Origin: Dipteronia dyeriana
Taxonomy: Eukaryota; Streptophyta; Magnoliopsida; Sapindales; Sapindaceae
Reading direction: 5' to 3'
Length of the DNA: 64,000 bases
Assembly: GCA_032871835.1 (NCBI GenBank)
Contig: CM065296.1
Location: forward strand, 8,566,001 to 8,630,000
Shown here: positions 22,976-35,751 of the stretch, piece after piece
Position numbering within the stretch: the stretch's first letter is position 1
How the letters are laid out: each line of letters begins with the position of its first letter
The notes under the pieces: model-generated
What the model was told of the DNA's origin: nothing
Database searches by the model: none
What the model saw: the letters and a program-made list of their open reading frames with translations, nothing else
Position numbers and translations under genes: made by a program

Positions 22976-23770
22976 TCCAGTGGCATTTACCTTACTCAAA
23001 TGAAATATATAAATGATTTGCTATCCAAGACTTCCATGTTAAATTCCAAACCCAACTCCACTCCTCTTTGTTCAAGTCTAAAATTGTCTCTTCAATCGGG
23101 ATCTCCATTTACAGATCCTTTCTTATATAGGAGCACCATTGAGACTCTCTAGTATGTCACTTACACCATGCTAGATATTGCCTTTGCAATCAACAAACTA
23201 AGTTAATTCTTAGTGGCACCAACTGATCAACATTAGTCAACATGTAAAAGGGTTCTCAGGTATCTCAAAGGGACATCCACAGTTGGTCTTTATTTTTGTC
23301 CAGCGCTAGACCTCTTCATTGAGGCTTCCTCTGACGCTGATTGGGCCTCGTGTGTTGATAAACGCTGGTCCACAAATGGCTGCAGTGTGTTTCTTGGCTC
23401 GAACATGATAACTTGGTTTTCAAGAAAGCAAAGGGTTGTGGCCAAGTCTAATGCTGAAGCAGAGTATCGAGCTCTCTCACAAGCTGCTTCAAAAGTATTA
23501 TGGCTCAAGTCTTTCTTTACTGAGCTTGGTTTTTCAATTTTAGGGACTTCTACATTTTGGTGTGATAACATTGATGCTGCGTCGCTTGCACAAAATCCAA
23601 TCTTTCATTCTCGTACAAAGTATATAGAAATTGAAGTTCATTTTGTATGGGAAAAGATTTCCTCTGGTCAGTTATCTCTGCAATACATCCCTACTGAGTT
23701 TTAGAAGGTTGATATTCTAACCAAGGCTCTTCCTGTGTCTCGGTTTCAGCTTTTGTGTACCAAATTGGGA
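22976..23770 (+). pseudogene. Copia-2 RNase H and polyprotein end
   Basis: From about 23150 the sequence encodes the connection (YVTYTMLDIAFAINKLS, VKRVLRYLKGTS), then RNase H: ASSDADWAS (first Asp), FSRKQRVVAKSNAEAEYRAL (AEAEY with the Glu present), FWCDNIDAASLAQNP and HSRTKYIEIEVHFV. After a TAG at 23702 the end KVDILTKALPVSRFQLLCTK runs to within 40 bases of the 3' LTR. RNase H catalytic residues are largely kept even though the frame is broken upstream. Confidence 0.88.
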
Positions 23771-23789
23771 TTGTTATCTAAACCTACGC

Positions 23790-23805
23790 TCAATTTGAGG
23801 GGGCA
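23790..23805 (+). promoter_or_regulatory. Copia-2 polypurine tract
   Basis: TTTGAGGGGGCA directly precedes the TG of the 3' LTR at 23806, as expected for the plus-strand primer. Confidence 0.85.
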
Positions 23806-24273
23806 TGTAAAGAATAATTATAATACTGATATGTCTAGTGGTAAAGCATCTAGTACAAGACAAACCAGCTTGAAGTCAGTCGCTGATCCAAAACATCTCA
23901 AAGCTACAAGTGATGGATGGGTCAAGAAATCTCAACCGCACTTCTGCAACACATCTAATGTCAAGAATAAACCTTAAGGATGAATCTCAACCTTACATCA
24001 GTGATAACAAAGAACAGAGTTATGGCTGGAGATGAAGACATGCGTAATAGAATTTAGGCGCCAAAGTCTGTTATTATAAAAGCTGACATGGCAAAACAAT
24101 TGGATCACTGTGAATCTAGGAATGCTAGTTAGAAACATTGAAGATGTGTGATTCCAAAATATATATATACAGTCTCTATATTCAATTGTATTATTCAAGA
24201 TTTTTTAATAAAATTTCTCTAAAAACCAGACTCTGTTATTGATCTGGTAAAAGCTTCATTGAAGCATTCTCTC
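23806..24273 (+). repeat. Copia-2 3' LTR, left part
   Basis: Begins TGTAAAGAATAATTAT and matches the 5' LTR up to GAAGCATTCTCTC. There it is interrupted by the Gypsy element, whose target duplication CTCTC occupies 24269-24273. Confidence 0.92.
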
Positions 24274-24987
24274 TGTTATTGGTAAAATCTAAAGAATGAT
24301 GAGTCAGAATAATTACCCCAGATATGGGAGATAGAGATGCCATGTCACCAAAAGTCATCCTTCCTGAACCTACCTAAGCTAACCAAAGATGGTCTCATGA
24401 CACCTGGTTAGGGCTATTGTGACGGTAGAGACAAAACCCACGGTCGGGAGTGAATAACCGATCAGAGTGAATAAATCTTGGTCGGATTTTGGTGGATGAT
24501 CGGCAGAACAACACATGGAGATTATCAAATACATGCAGAATGAGTCTTACTTTAATAAGGTGTCTCGAAACACAGTTTGATAAGGAAACGAGTTTCCCTA
24601 TCGATGACAGAGTCCAAATTAGGCAAGGGATCTAATGCTTGAAGAACGTAAAACAGGAAAGAAGAATAAAACGATTCAAACACGTCAACTTTATTTACTT
24701 GTATAACATGAATTAGGGCTCTATGCATGTATAAATATACCCCAATAATACCCATGAAGGGTTGAAAAAAGAGAGAGAAAGATTCTAGAGAATAAAAGAG
24801 ATTGAGTGTATAATTGATTATTCATAGTGAAGTTCTTCCCTCATCGATTTCTAGCAGCTGTGGACGTTTCCCCATTCTTGGAGTTTTACCATGTAAAATC
24901 CTTTTGTTTATTTTAACTTGTTAGCAATTGTGTGATTTCATATACATTATGTTCGATGTGTGATCCATCCAAAAATCACCGTCAACA
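24274..24987 (+). repeat. Gypsy 5' LTR
   Basis: 714 bp, starting TGTTATTGGTAAAATC and ending CCGTCAACA. It has a TATA box at about 24729-24736 (GTATAAATAT) and the GTGGACGTTTCC / TTTTACCATGTAAA motif at 24860-24897. It lacks the long GA expansion seen in the 3' copy. Confidence 0.93.
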
Positions 24988-25008
24988 ACTGGCACTAGAA
25001 GGAGGGGG
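24988..25008 (+). promoter_or_regulatory. Gypsy primer-binding site (probable)
   Basis: ACTGGCACTAGAAGGAGGGG follows the LTR end. Its position, one to three bases after the CA, fits a primer site. I cannot assign the tRNA from memory. Confidence 0.5.
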
Positions 25009-25063
25009 TTGTGAACCTTCAACGTTATAATCAACCAAAAATTTAGTCATACAAAATAAAATC

Positions 25064-26417
25064 ATGGTTTTCAGCACTGATAGAGATTCGTCCCCGCGTA
25101 ATGTTAACGTCTCACGATAGGTGAATGCTGTGGACGCCGACGTACTGGGGACAGATCCACCTTCAAGAACTCCACCATCAAGCAGTCACGACGCTGTCAC
25201 AACCACGAGTTTGACTATGGGAATATCTCTAGATGCATTTAGGTAAATTCAAGAATCCCTACGGAGAATCATTGATGATGTCGTTGGACAGGGAAATAGT
25301 ATAAACGCAACCGTAAATCTGAATTCGTTGTACCAGCTCTCTTCACCTGTGGTAGCTCAAGGACCTAAAGTACACTCTGAGCTCATGGCAACTACTCCAG
25401 GCGCACTCCAAAAATCTGGAAGAGATAGGACATAGAAGCGGGACAAAATAGGACACTTCAACCCAGAAAGAAGTAAGGCAATAAAGAAAGAGGTGGACAA
25501 ACTATTAACCGCAGGATCCATTCGGGAAGTAAAATATCCTGACTTGGTTGCCAACGTAGTTGGTGAAAAAGAAAAATGGTTAATGGAGGATGTGTGTATA
25601 TTTCACCGACCTTAACAAAGCATGTCCAAATGACAGCTTCCCTTTACCTCGGATTGATCAGTTGGTAGATGCAACAACTAGTCATGAACTTTTAAGTTTC
25701 ATGGATGCCTATTCAGGTTACAACCAGATCAGAATGTTCGAACCAGATGAGAAAAAAACCTCATCCACAACTGACCAAAGGCTGGTAAATAAAATGTTCG
25801 CTCGACAGATTGGCAGAAATATGCAGGTATACGTGGACAATATGCTAACCAAAAGTGTAACATCTGAAGATCATCTGACCGACTTAAGGGAAACGTTCGA
25901 GGTACTACGAAAATATGGGATGAAGCTAAATCCAAATAAGTGTGTATTCACAGTACCATATGGCAAATTCCTAGGATTTCAAGTTCACTAAAGAGGGATT
26001 GAAGTAAACCCGGAGAAAATAAGAGCCTTGGAAGAAATTAGGTCTCCCAAGACACTGAAGGAAATCCAAAGATTGACGGGTTGCCTAGCAACACTTAGTC
26101 GGTTCATAAGTAAATCAACGGACAATGCCTACCCTTTTTCAAAGCAATTAAGCAAGGTAAGTGGGTAGAATGGAATGATGAGTGCAAGCAAGCGTTCAGA
26201 AAAATCAAAGAATACTTGGGAAAAGCTCTGATATTATCTAAAATACTTGAAGAGGAAGTGCTCTACCTCTAACTTTTCGTAACAAACATAGCGACAGGAT
26301 CAGTACTTTTCATATTGGAAAAAGGAATGCAGAAGCCTGTATACTACACCAACAAAGCTTTGTTACCTGTGGAAACAAGATATTCCCTGGTCGAGCAAAT
26401 GGCATTAGCCTTGGTAA
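25064..26417 (+). pseudogene. Gypsy gag start fused to reverse transcriptase by deletion
   Basis: The ATG at 25064 starts MVFSTDRDSSPRNVNVS and is closed by a TAG. Within about 350 bases the same frame runs straight into RT sequence (GHFNPERSKAIKKEVDKLL, REVKYPDLVANVV), so most of gag, the protease and the RT N-terminus are deleted. After a frameshift near 25585 RT continues as DLNKACPNDSFPLPRID and DAYSGYNQI. A second deletion joins DEKKTSS to QRLVNKMF, removing the fingers segment usually read before AGATYQRLVN. The catalytic box is YVDNML (Asn codon 25839-25841), so the second Asp is lost. The RNase H-proximal part (KKGMQKPVYYTNKALL-like, LALV) ends at the solo LTR. Confidence 0.87.
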
Positions 26418-28778
26418 TGTTGGGATTATGCTCGATAGCAAGAGTATAATAATGTGTTTGACAATCTTTTCATATTAATAAAGTGATTTCTAGTTTAACA
26501 AATCTTATAGCATTTATAGTTTAATTATTATAATTGTCAAAAGTAAATAATCATAAGGTCAAAAGACTATGAGAAAAGAAGAATTGTTCTTACATCTAGA
26601 TATATATGAGGTAGACACAATTCTTTAGTTAGTCTTGAATAATATTCACAACTTAAGATAAAGGTTGTGCGCCTTTATCTTGTCAAAGTTGTAGATTTTT
26701 TTGCTAGCATTTGAGTGGGATCAAATGTGTTATGATGAGTATAAACTCATCAAAGTGTGGTGTCTTTGGGCAAAGGAATCTAGTGCACTGGGTGCATTGA
26801 ATTGGATCACAGTGAAATACTTTATCCAGAACCGTCAATGGATAAAAGTTTTCACTTGAAGACAATCGGAGAGTATATCTCAATCCTGAGATAAATGATG
26901 GATTTATGGTTGCAAGTGTTATCATTTGAGCTATCAATAAGTACGATTATAAAGCATAGTTTATCCTCGATAGTTTGGTGGTATTCATTTGTTAATCGAT
27001 GGAGGACTTCATTTATAGATATGGATATCGCGACTCCATTTATTAAATGTGAGTAGAATACCATCATATGGATATTTTGAGGTATTGGATATTAAATCTT
27101 AACGTTAAGTTTTCAGTAGTGTCTATTGAAATATGGCTTCTGGACAAGTCAAAATATCAAAGTTCAAAATGTGGTCATATGAGTAAATATGGTAACTTGG
27201 AGAGCTATAGGCGGTCTATGAGCTCTTGGCGATTAATGATATTCTTTACTAGGATACAATATCTCTAATAAAGTTGTCTAGGGTATGAATGAGAAATATT
27301 AACTTATTCTATCTTTATTTAAGAGTTCAATTTTAGTTATTTAGTGGAATGAACTAAAGTTAATAGATCGGACCTAAGCGAATCATTTTTTGATTGTGAT
27401 TAGGTTATGTCTATTGAAGCTTAAATTTAGATAGCCCGTCAAGATCCTCAGTCCACATGAACTTGCATGGATCACTTGATATATTCTACCGGACCAATTT
27501 AGGGGTCCATCTAGAATTGTATTGAGATATGTAGACTTGTTTCTTTTTGTACGAATGAGTCTAGTTCACATGTGGACTTTTTATTAAGGTCCAATGAATT
27601 TAATAAAATAAGAAAAATAATATATTGGCCCATGTATATGTGTTGGGCGGCAAGACTATATAAAATAGCTTAATATATTGTTTTTTATTTTATTATTTAA
27701 TTAAATAAAAATTAATTAATTTGGTAATTAATTAATTGTTTAATTAAAAATCAAAATATTTTTTCTAGTAGGAGAAGGTCTCCTAATATTATACTATTAT
27801 TGATAGTATAATTAATATTAAAGATTATATTTGATAAGTAGATAAATAAAAAGAATTATTTATTTAGTCAAATTATGAAATCTTTAATATGGTTATAAAT
27901 ACACTATTTGAGTTGGATTAAGAGTCTTGGTGTAGGAAATAATTCTTTTTGGAAAAGAATTCTTGGTCACCAAGTAAACCCACCTAAGGATATGATTCTT
28001 GCCCACCAAGTAAATCCTTATTAGGAGAGGATTATGTCTCCTAAACAAAATACAAGTAAATCCTCTTTAGGAGAGGATTTACGAAACTATAAATATATGT
28101 TGTATATTTCGGCCAACCTAATGAAATTTCTTCTTGAAAATTTCGGCCAAGCTAAGGTTGTTTTCAAGAGAAAAATTCAACCAAGAAAGATTTCTAAGAG
28201 TAGAATTCGGCAAAGGTGTTTTTCTTAGAGAAAATTTTGGCCAAAGGGGAATTTTGAGTGTAGAGAATTTGGTTCTTGCTCTAGATAAATTCTTCCAACT
28301 CCAAAGATTGGTGTGTGAGAAATTTGGTAAAGAAGAAAAGAAAGAAAGAATGTTTTGTATTCGATAGTGCACTAGTAGCCTTCACATTAAAAGGTTTTGT
28401 GTACAACATCGAATCAAGGTTCACACGAGTTTCAATCGAATTGATTAATAATTCACAAGTGACCTAATGTTCTTTGTTTTTTTCTTGGAGGATTATTGTG
28501 ACTAACAAAAAAAGAGATTTTGTTTGTTTCCATTCCCAGGTATACAATTTAAGGAAAATGAGCTCACACTTCAAGGTGATTCATGTTCGTGATTGGATTG
28601 GAAGATCTTACAGATTCAATTCATCGCTAATTCAATCGTCACGAGAAAAATGTACGATACTTTTTGTATACATCAATTAATTTAGGGTTAAGGTTCTTGT
28701 TATTGAAAAAGGGAAAATTTGTAGTTATACCAAACCCTAATTTTTTTTTCACGCTTTCGTTGCGCGATTTTCCCTACA
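26418..28778 (+). mobile_element. 2.36-kb solo LTR inside the Gypsy RNase H
   Basis: The insert starts TGTTGGGATTATGC and ends TTTCCCTACA, with TG...CA ends and perfect target copies GGTAA at 26413-26417 and 28779-28783. Removing it rejoins LALV and IAARKLKPYF in the Gypsy polyprotein. No gag or pol sequence occurs inside. The AT-rich body includes a TAATTAATTAATT-type palindromic stretch near 27715-27745, repeated CACCAAGTAAA and TTTAGGAGAGGATT blocks at 27970-28085, and an A/G-rich end with several copies of a (G)AAAATTTCGGCCAA-like block. The size and termini fit a long LTR, probably of a Copia family. I cannot name it. Confidence 0.8.
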
Positions 28779-29460
28779 GGTAATAGCAGCGAGAAAGCTG
28801 AAACCGTATTTTCAAGCTCATAAAATTAAAGTACATATCGACTGTCCGTTGAAACAGATTTTATCGAAACCCGAGGTGTCGGGTATGCTGACTAAATGGG
28901 CAGAGGAATTGAGTGAGTTCGACATAGTCTACTCACCGAGAGCAGCGATCAAGGGACAAGTTGTAGCAGATCTTGTTATGGTGTTTGTTGAGCCGAACAA
29001 CAAGGTAATCAGGATGTTAAGAGAAAATGATCTGTTTGCTTGGAAATTACATGTAGATGGATCGTCAAAACACTCACGGCAGCAGGACAAACATAGTTAT
29101 ATCCACGCCAGAAGGTGAGCAGGAGGATTATGCCTTGCTATTTGACTTCAAAGCTACTAACAATATGACAGAATATGAGGCGCTTCTGGCAGGCCTTAGG
29201 GTGTACACGACACTGGGAGCAGATGAGTTGAAAATATTCAGTGACTCACAAGTGGTGGTCAATCAAGTTCTGAATGAATACCAAGCCAAGGACAACAACA
29301 TGGCCGCGTATTTAACTATAACCAAGATACTCCTCGAAAGGTTCAAAGTATACATAATCACCTAGATCTTGAAGGAGAAAAATGAGAAGGCAGACGCGCT
29401 GTCAAAATTGGCATCAGCCACCAGTGTATGGTTAAAAACAGTCCAGATCGCCCACCTGTA
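28779..29460 (+). pseudogene. Gypsy RNase H region (second half)
   Basis: Resumes IAARKLKPYFQAHKIKVHI, then LKQILSKPEVSGMLTKWA, ELSEFDIVYSPRAAIKGQ and QVVADLV. A second, plant-Tat-type RNase H follows: WKLHVDGSS (first Asp), a frameshift near 29065, LLFDFKATNNMTEYEALLAG (Glu present), LKIFSDSQVVVNQV, and after a TAG at 29363 EKNEKADALSKLAS. The pairing of a classical and an additional RNase H domain is characteristic of the Tat lineage. Confidence 0.85.
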
Positions 29461-30722
29461 AAAGCCAAGTATCGAGAGTGAAAATCAAGCCGAAGCGTCG
29501 GAGCTAGAATTGATCGAAGAGGAATAAGCTACTTGGATAACCCCGATCAGAGAATACTTAGAGAAGAGAGTGCTCCCGATGGAGATAGCTGAGGCGAAGC
29601 GTCTTAGATATAGAGCCACAAGAATTCGATAATAGAAGGAGAGTTATACATAAAAGGGTTCTCCAAAGCTCTTCAGAAATGCCTGGACCCCATTAGAGGT
29701 AAGAAAATACTAGAAAGTATCCATATGGGAGTCTGTAGGAATCACTTAGGTGGCAAAAGCTTGGCACATAAAACTCTCAAACAAGACATTTATTGGCCGA
29801 CTTTGTTTGAAGATGCACAAGGTGTTGCAAATCAGTGCGTTGGCTTTCAAAAGATAGCTAATGACATCCGGAGACCACCTGAGCAATTAAAGAATTTGAC
29901 ATCACCATGGCCTTTCACCATGTGGGGAATAGATCTGATTGACCTGATGCCTAAAGCAACTAAAGGAGGAGCGAAATATGTTATAGTGGCTGTTGATTAC
30001 TTCATAAAGTGGGTTGAAGCGGAAGCATTGATACATATCACCGAGGCTAACATGATCAGTTTTGTGAAGAAAAACATCATCTATCAGTTTGGAATCCCAG
30101 AAACCATAATCACAGATAACGGGACTCAATTCGATAGTGATAACTTCAGAAGTATGTATCAAGACTTTGGGATAAAGAACGATTATGCCAGACCAACTCA
30201 CCTTCAGACTAATGGCCAAATAGAGACTGTGCACAAAATAATAAAGCATACCCCGAAGGCGAAGCTGGAAGGAAAGAAAGAAAACTGGGCAGACAAGTTA
30301 CACGAAGTCTTATATGCTTATCAGACTACGAAAAGAACTTCAACATGGGAAACACCTTACTCATTAACATTGGGATGGAAGCAGTAATTCCTGTTGAGAT
30401 AATTCACAAGTTCCCTAAGGTACAACTCTTCTATCTCGAAGGAAATGTGGAGATTATAAAACAGGACTTGGACGAGTTGGAAGAAAGAAGAGACATGTTC
30501 AGGGTAAGAAATGTCGCCTACCAACAGAGGGTAGCAAGGAATTACAACTCGCATGTCAAGGTTAGAAGATTTCAGCTCGGAGACCTAGTTCTGAAGATGG
30601 TGACACTCAATACAAAGGACAAGTCCGCAGGATCATTAGCTGACAAATGGGAAGGACCATATCAAGTGGTCGGGATAGCAGGACATGGAGCATACCGCCT
30701 CTCCAGACCTGAGGAAGCCTAG
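29461..30722 (+). pseudogene. Gypsy integrase and polyprotein end
   Basis: A damaged linker to about 29725 precedes the zinc-binding part NHLGGKSLAHKTLKQDIYW. Its Cys pair is reduced to CVGF. The catalytic core is well kept: MWGIDLIDLMP (Asp), TIITDNGTQFDS (Asp) and NGQIETVHKII (Glu). A frameshift at about 30340 separates TTKRTSTWETPY from the C-terminal domain: VAYQQRVARNYNSHVKVRRF, LGDLVLK, DKWEGPYQVVGIAGHGAYRL. It ends at a TAG at 30720. No chromodomain is present, as expected for Tat-type integrases. Confidence 0.9.
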
Positions 30723-31752
30723 CTGCCTAGACTACATAATGCATAGTATTAAAAGATCTTCTACCCATGAGGAGATTATCACATTTGTTTTCTTTTATTT
30801 ATTTCCATAGTTTAAGCTTTAAATTATTATTAGCTAATTATTTTTTATTTTTTGAGAAATCAATAAAAATCCCCCGAGGGAGCTGTTATAAACATTAAAC
30901 AAAGCGTTAAAAACCAGGCATTCGTTCATAAGAGCATTTACAGGATGCCTTAAAATATCGGTTGAAATCGATAGTGATCCCGAGGGGCCCAGTGAGGGGG
31001 CCAAAAGCATTAGTCGTCAAGATAGTGCACACTCACCGAAACTAATTGGGTGCATATGAAGCACTGTTAGAGCTCCTTCGGGTATACAAACCTGACATGA
31101 TGCGCCAAAAGTTGGATAAGGTGTGAATCCTACTTATAAGATAAGGCAGACACAACCATAGATGCTTATAAAGCTGGTAGGACAAGTTACGCCTTATCGC
31201 AACGAGTCTTGATCAACAAACGGTTGGGAGACGTCCCAACGATCTAGTTAACAGATAAAAGATGAAAGTTTATAAATATAAACTGTATAACTGGTTTACA
31301 AATGAACACTGCTCAATATAAAGATATATAACAAACGATCGGGAGCAACCAGAACCCGAGCGATAAAATACAATAAATCTACCTGAGGTAAACCTGAAAT
31401 TGTCGCAGAGCACAATTCAGTTCTCCAAGGGTAGTTGACCACCGAAAATGAGGTAATAAGTCAATCATTACATGACGATGCAAGCTCAAAAGAGTGGGTT
31501 ATCAATCCTATATGATCGAGATATAAATGGTTTTGCTTAGTCTATCTCATAACTATCAATCTAGCATGGGTCAACATACATAGCTCAGGTTGTGCTAAAA
31601 TATGAATGAACGCAAGCATAAGAAACCACACACAGAAAATGGTACATATCTTGAAGACAAGCAAAAAAGGGAAAAATATAAATTAATTGTCATAGTATGT
31701 CGAATATTACAAATGTAAATACATATGAAATAGCTACAAAAGCAAAGATGCA
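30723..31752. other. Non-coding interval between Gypsy pol and antisense ORF
   Basis: About 1 kb without a recognisable frame on either strand. It includes CCCCCGAGGGAGCTG near 30872 and several variants of CGGTTGGGAGACGTCCCAAC (31214-31233, which is itself palindromic). In plant Tat elements this position holds a long untranslated region. Confidence 0.6.
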
Positions 31753-34700
31753 TCAGTTGTTCCCAGTAACTGAGAAGTTCCCAAGACCGAAAGAAGGGAC
31801 ATCATCGTCTTGATCTTCACTGAAGTCTCTAAAATCTGGCCAGGAGATATTGTTATCATGATCAGTAGACGCAAAGGGAGAATAATCTACATCCGTTGAA
31901 GGACCAACGTCGACCCCTTTGGTCAGGGCGCCAATGTCCTGATCAGCATGGAAGGATACAAGGGATACCTTCGAAGGGAGTTCGAGATGCATGGGGTGGG
32001 GATCCTTTACGATAGATTTGCAATAGGCCTTCCACCTAATCCGCTGGTTCTTGATCGCTTCCAGGGACTCCCTCTGATGCTTAGATATTATCCAGTCCCA
32101 CTTTAAGCGAGCCTCTAAGGAAGACCTCTTTTTCGCACTAAAGAACATCCTAGTAGTTGTCAGGTCTCTCTCAAACTCCCTCAGCAGCGTAACATCAAAA
32201 ACAAGGGACATATTGTACCGATCAACATTTTAAACCTCGAGGTCTAACCTGGTTTCATGCGAAAGAACTTCTATACTGACCTGCTGCTGCTCCAAATCTT
32301 TGGCGAGATGCTCATAGTGAAGCCTAGCCTCCTCAAACGCTTGTTACACCTCCAGCGTCTTCTGCTGAGCTGAGGCAAGGGAGTCCTAGGCAATCTAAGC
32401 TTCTTCCCGAACCTTCTTTGCTGCTATCTCAGCTAAGATGGCTCTTGATTCAAGTTCAACGCTTCGTAGTTCAGCCTTGGCAACTCTCTTCTCCAGCTCA
32501 ACGCTTTTTTTAGTGAGCTCCCTAAGAGCCTCATCAGATGCAGTGGTTCTATTCTGAATGTTCACAAGCATTTTTCTTAAAGCCATCTCAGTTGTTGTAT
32601 GTGCATTCAGCTTCTCCGCATACTGACTAGCCTTGAAAGCACTAGCAGCAGAAGACTTCAAGGCCTCATCCTTCTCGGTAAGAGCTAGCTTCAACTGAGA
32701 AATCTCAACAACATGTTTATTCTTCTCAGAAAGAGCCCGAGTCAATGCCTCTACTGCCTGCAAAAGATCAACAAAAGGTAAATCAGACAGATGGAAAGAT
32801 CAGGAGAAAAAAAATCAAGATGGTGGAAAGACTTACAAAAACACCATTATTAAATATCATGCGGACCCGCTCAAAATCTGTAGCATCTTTGGCATCCTTC
32901 CAGTACCCTTCGCCAATGTATCCGACCCCTGATGACATTGAGCGAAGCATGGAAAATGGGTCGGTCTGAGAACTGCTGGATGAAGGGAAATAAGAAAGCT
33001 CGGTGATGGAAATAGCATGAGCAGACTGATCCCGAGAAAAGGAGAGAATAACACGATCAATAGTGGTTGGAGTCTTTGAAATCCCAACGTCTTCCCCAAG
33101 AAGATTAGTAGATGTAGCAACCCGGAAGCCTACGTTCTTAGAAATTTGACTTTTGATAGCACCCTCGGGAGGAAGAAACCCAACAGGTATAGTGGAAGGA
33201 GCACAAATAGGCTCACTTATCCTGATACCCCCCTCCAACTGTATAACTACTCATTCCCATGATTCTAAAACAGAATGGAGAGCCTGCTCTTCAGACAGAC
33301 CAAGGAAGTCTTCATTAGCTATCTTTTTTTCCTCGTCGTGACCACCATCGTCACCTTCGGAATCAGAAAAAATGATCTGGCACCTAACGGTAAATTGCAT
33401 AGGAGCCTTCTTGGGGCAATGAGAAGGTGGAACAGTTTGAACCCGAGAAGACTCATTCGAAGAAAGCACCTGGTCCACAATCTTGATTGGTTCGGGGGGA
33501 GCGGAAGACAAGTTTGATGTACCCCGATCCCTCATTCTCTTGGATCACAATTCTCACGAAATACGGATGGAAACCGTCTCCTGGTCCTCCTCATTCTCCT
33601 TATCTTCCTCCTTTAAAATGATTGGATCGACCACTGGGGTAGGTAATTTAGGGTCAACTTCGGACGTAAGGCCCGTTCTCATGCAAAGGGTATCGGGAGC
33701 GGATGACCCTTTAACAGTCTTAGCCACCTAATGGCTTCGAGCCTTGTCTGTCACATCCACATCATGTGATTTCTCCTTCGTGAATCATCCATTCCTTGAT
33801 GCTCCCTTTCAGACCTATCTCTATCACATTTTCCTTGATCAGATGTTTCAGAACTGGACCGCACCCGACCAACCATTTCTTTGGAATGGCCCTAACGATC
33901 ACTTTGAGCCTAGAGAAGATGTCGATCACTCGTACCAACCTGTTCAGGGGGGACATATGAGGAATGGCGGTTAGATTCATGCGTATCTTCCACCATATCA
34001 TGTTCAGGTGGAGCAATTCACTGAGCAACCTAATCGGCTGCAGCCTTTCTACTGACCCGATCGACATGCTTGGCCTTCTCAGCTTAATCACTTACGACGA
34101 TGTCCACATCGTATACTGAAAGGAGAAAGCGCCACACGATAATCAATAATCAGCGTAGGGGAAAGGTACACATGACAGTTTACACTAAAAATAAAGCAAC
34201 GATGACTCACATCGTCTACGAAGGGCAGAAATCACGAAAAAAAGCCCTGCCTTGATCAAGTCTGCTTCAACATAAAGGAAACGATGATCCCTCTCTTCCC
34301 AAGAAGTCTTAGCTGATTTGACAACCATATAAGCCTGGCTCTTTGTCAGAGAGGGGAAAGTTTTGTTCCAATGCTCAGGATTGTAGAAGTGCCTTGGAAC
34401 TCTGTTTCGTATCAGCCCTTGTACGGGGTTCGCGGTGACTATTTCACCCCAATCACCTCCAACAAAGAACCAACTGTTCTTCCAGTACTTGTTTGAGACG
34501 GGGAACCCTCAGATAAATCTCCTATGATCTTTATCCGAATGGGGTACAGGTTTCCCCTTATATCCATGAGGAATCCATAAGCTTTGAGATATGGATTGAA
34601 GGTAGAAAGTTCTTCCACTATCAGATCGGTTCAGTGTATAAAAGATGCGGATCTCTTGTGGGGTCGGGGGTTGCTTTGCCCCAAGCTTTTTCCATAGATG

Positions 34701-35378
34701 CCCCAAATTGACAAACACCCGGTAAGAATTGGGGATCAGTTGGGTGGGAGCAATGCCAACATCCGCCAGGAATAGAGCGATAAAAGGTTTAAGGGGGAGA
34801 GTTACACATGGCCCCGTATATAGCAACCGCACCGGGGGAAGGGTTCCCAATAACCTGATCGTTGCTACAGTATAATTTTACGCACTGGTCAGATCAAATC
34901 AGTCCTCGAACTTTGCTAGCTCAACCTCAGTCATTACATTTATCTCTGAATCGAACGAACATGGGTGATCAACGCTGAACTTTAACATCCTAGCTTGTCG
35001 CTCCCGTGGTTCGTCCTTCATTTTGAGAAGTTGTTAAGGTATCTTCAAGTCGATCGCTGCACGTGTAGATTCAATGGGAGAGGCTCTAGTGGTCCGCCTG
35101 AAGCTTCCTTGTTTCGACATATCTACGTAAACATCAACCGGGTCAGAGTTAGAAATATCAAAAGAGATGGGAGCAAATTCTGGGTGAACTATAGAATAAT
35201 CCACGTCTAATGCAGTAGGTTGGTAGGAAAATGGAAGATGGCCCCGAAGAATAGACTCGAGTCTAGCAGCATTCTCATCATCACCACCCTCAATAGCACG
35301 AAGAAGAAGCTCAAAGTATTGATGACGAAGAATAAGGTCCATACCTTGAACAAACGTTTGAAAGGATGAAAGATCCAA
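31753..35378 (-). pseudogene. Gypsy antisense accessory ORF (PF04195-like, coiled coil)
   Basis: Minus-strand coding remnants fill the space between pol and the 3' LTR. From the start at about 35378 (MDLSSFQTFVQGMDLIL) they run to a segment resembling the 'putative gypsy-type transposon' domain (PF04195): KPFIALFLADVGIAPTQL, IPNSYRVFVNLGHLWKKLG, TPQEIRIFYTLNR at 34509-34850, and YWKNSWFFVGGDWGEI just after. A disordered acidic middle and a coiled coil (QAVEALTRALSEKNKHVVEI to AILAEIAAKKVREEA, 32395-32763) follow. The C-terminal end is LKWDWIISKHQRESLEA to NFSVTGNN at 31753. Several stops and frameshifts break it. The function of this protein is unknown even in intact Tat elements. Confidence 0.75.
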
Positions 35379-35751
35379 GAAGACAAAGGGCTTGAAGAAA
35401 AGGAAAATTAGAGATCAACCCTTTTGCTAAAGAAAAATATTGAATCATAAAAAAAGAAGTGAAACACCTCAAGAAAATATATACCAGCAAGTGACATCAC
35501 CAGGCAGACATATATCATTAGCCGAAAGTGAGGGTAGGTGCGCGAGAACAGAAAACCACGCGTCGTTTGAATTTCAAAAAATATGCACGATGATTTCATC
35601 AGTCGAAATATGCGTAATTGATAATTGTATCGCAACAAAAGGGCATTAATGGATTACAAGACAAAAATAATATAGTGAATTAAACACACGCAACCAAACG
35701 CGTCCTACTTGCGACAATTATTTATCCGACCCCGTGTGTTTAAGGGAGTAT
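35379..35751. other. Gypsy 3' untranslated region with polypurine tract
   Basis: A non-coding 370 bases that may contain the promoter of the antisense ORF. TTTAAGGGAGTA at 35740-35751 lies directly before the TG of the 3' LTR and is the probable plus-strand primer site. Confidence 0.55.
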
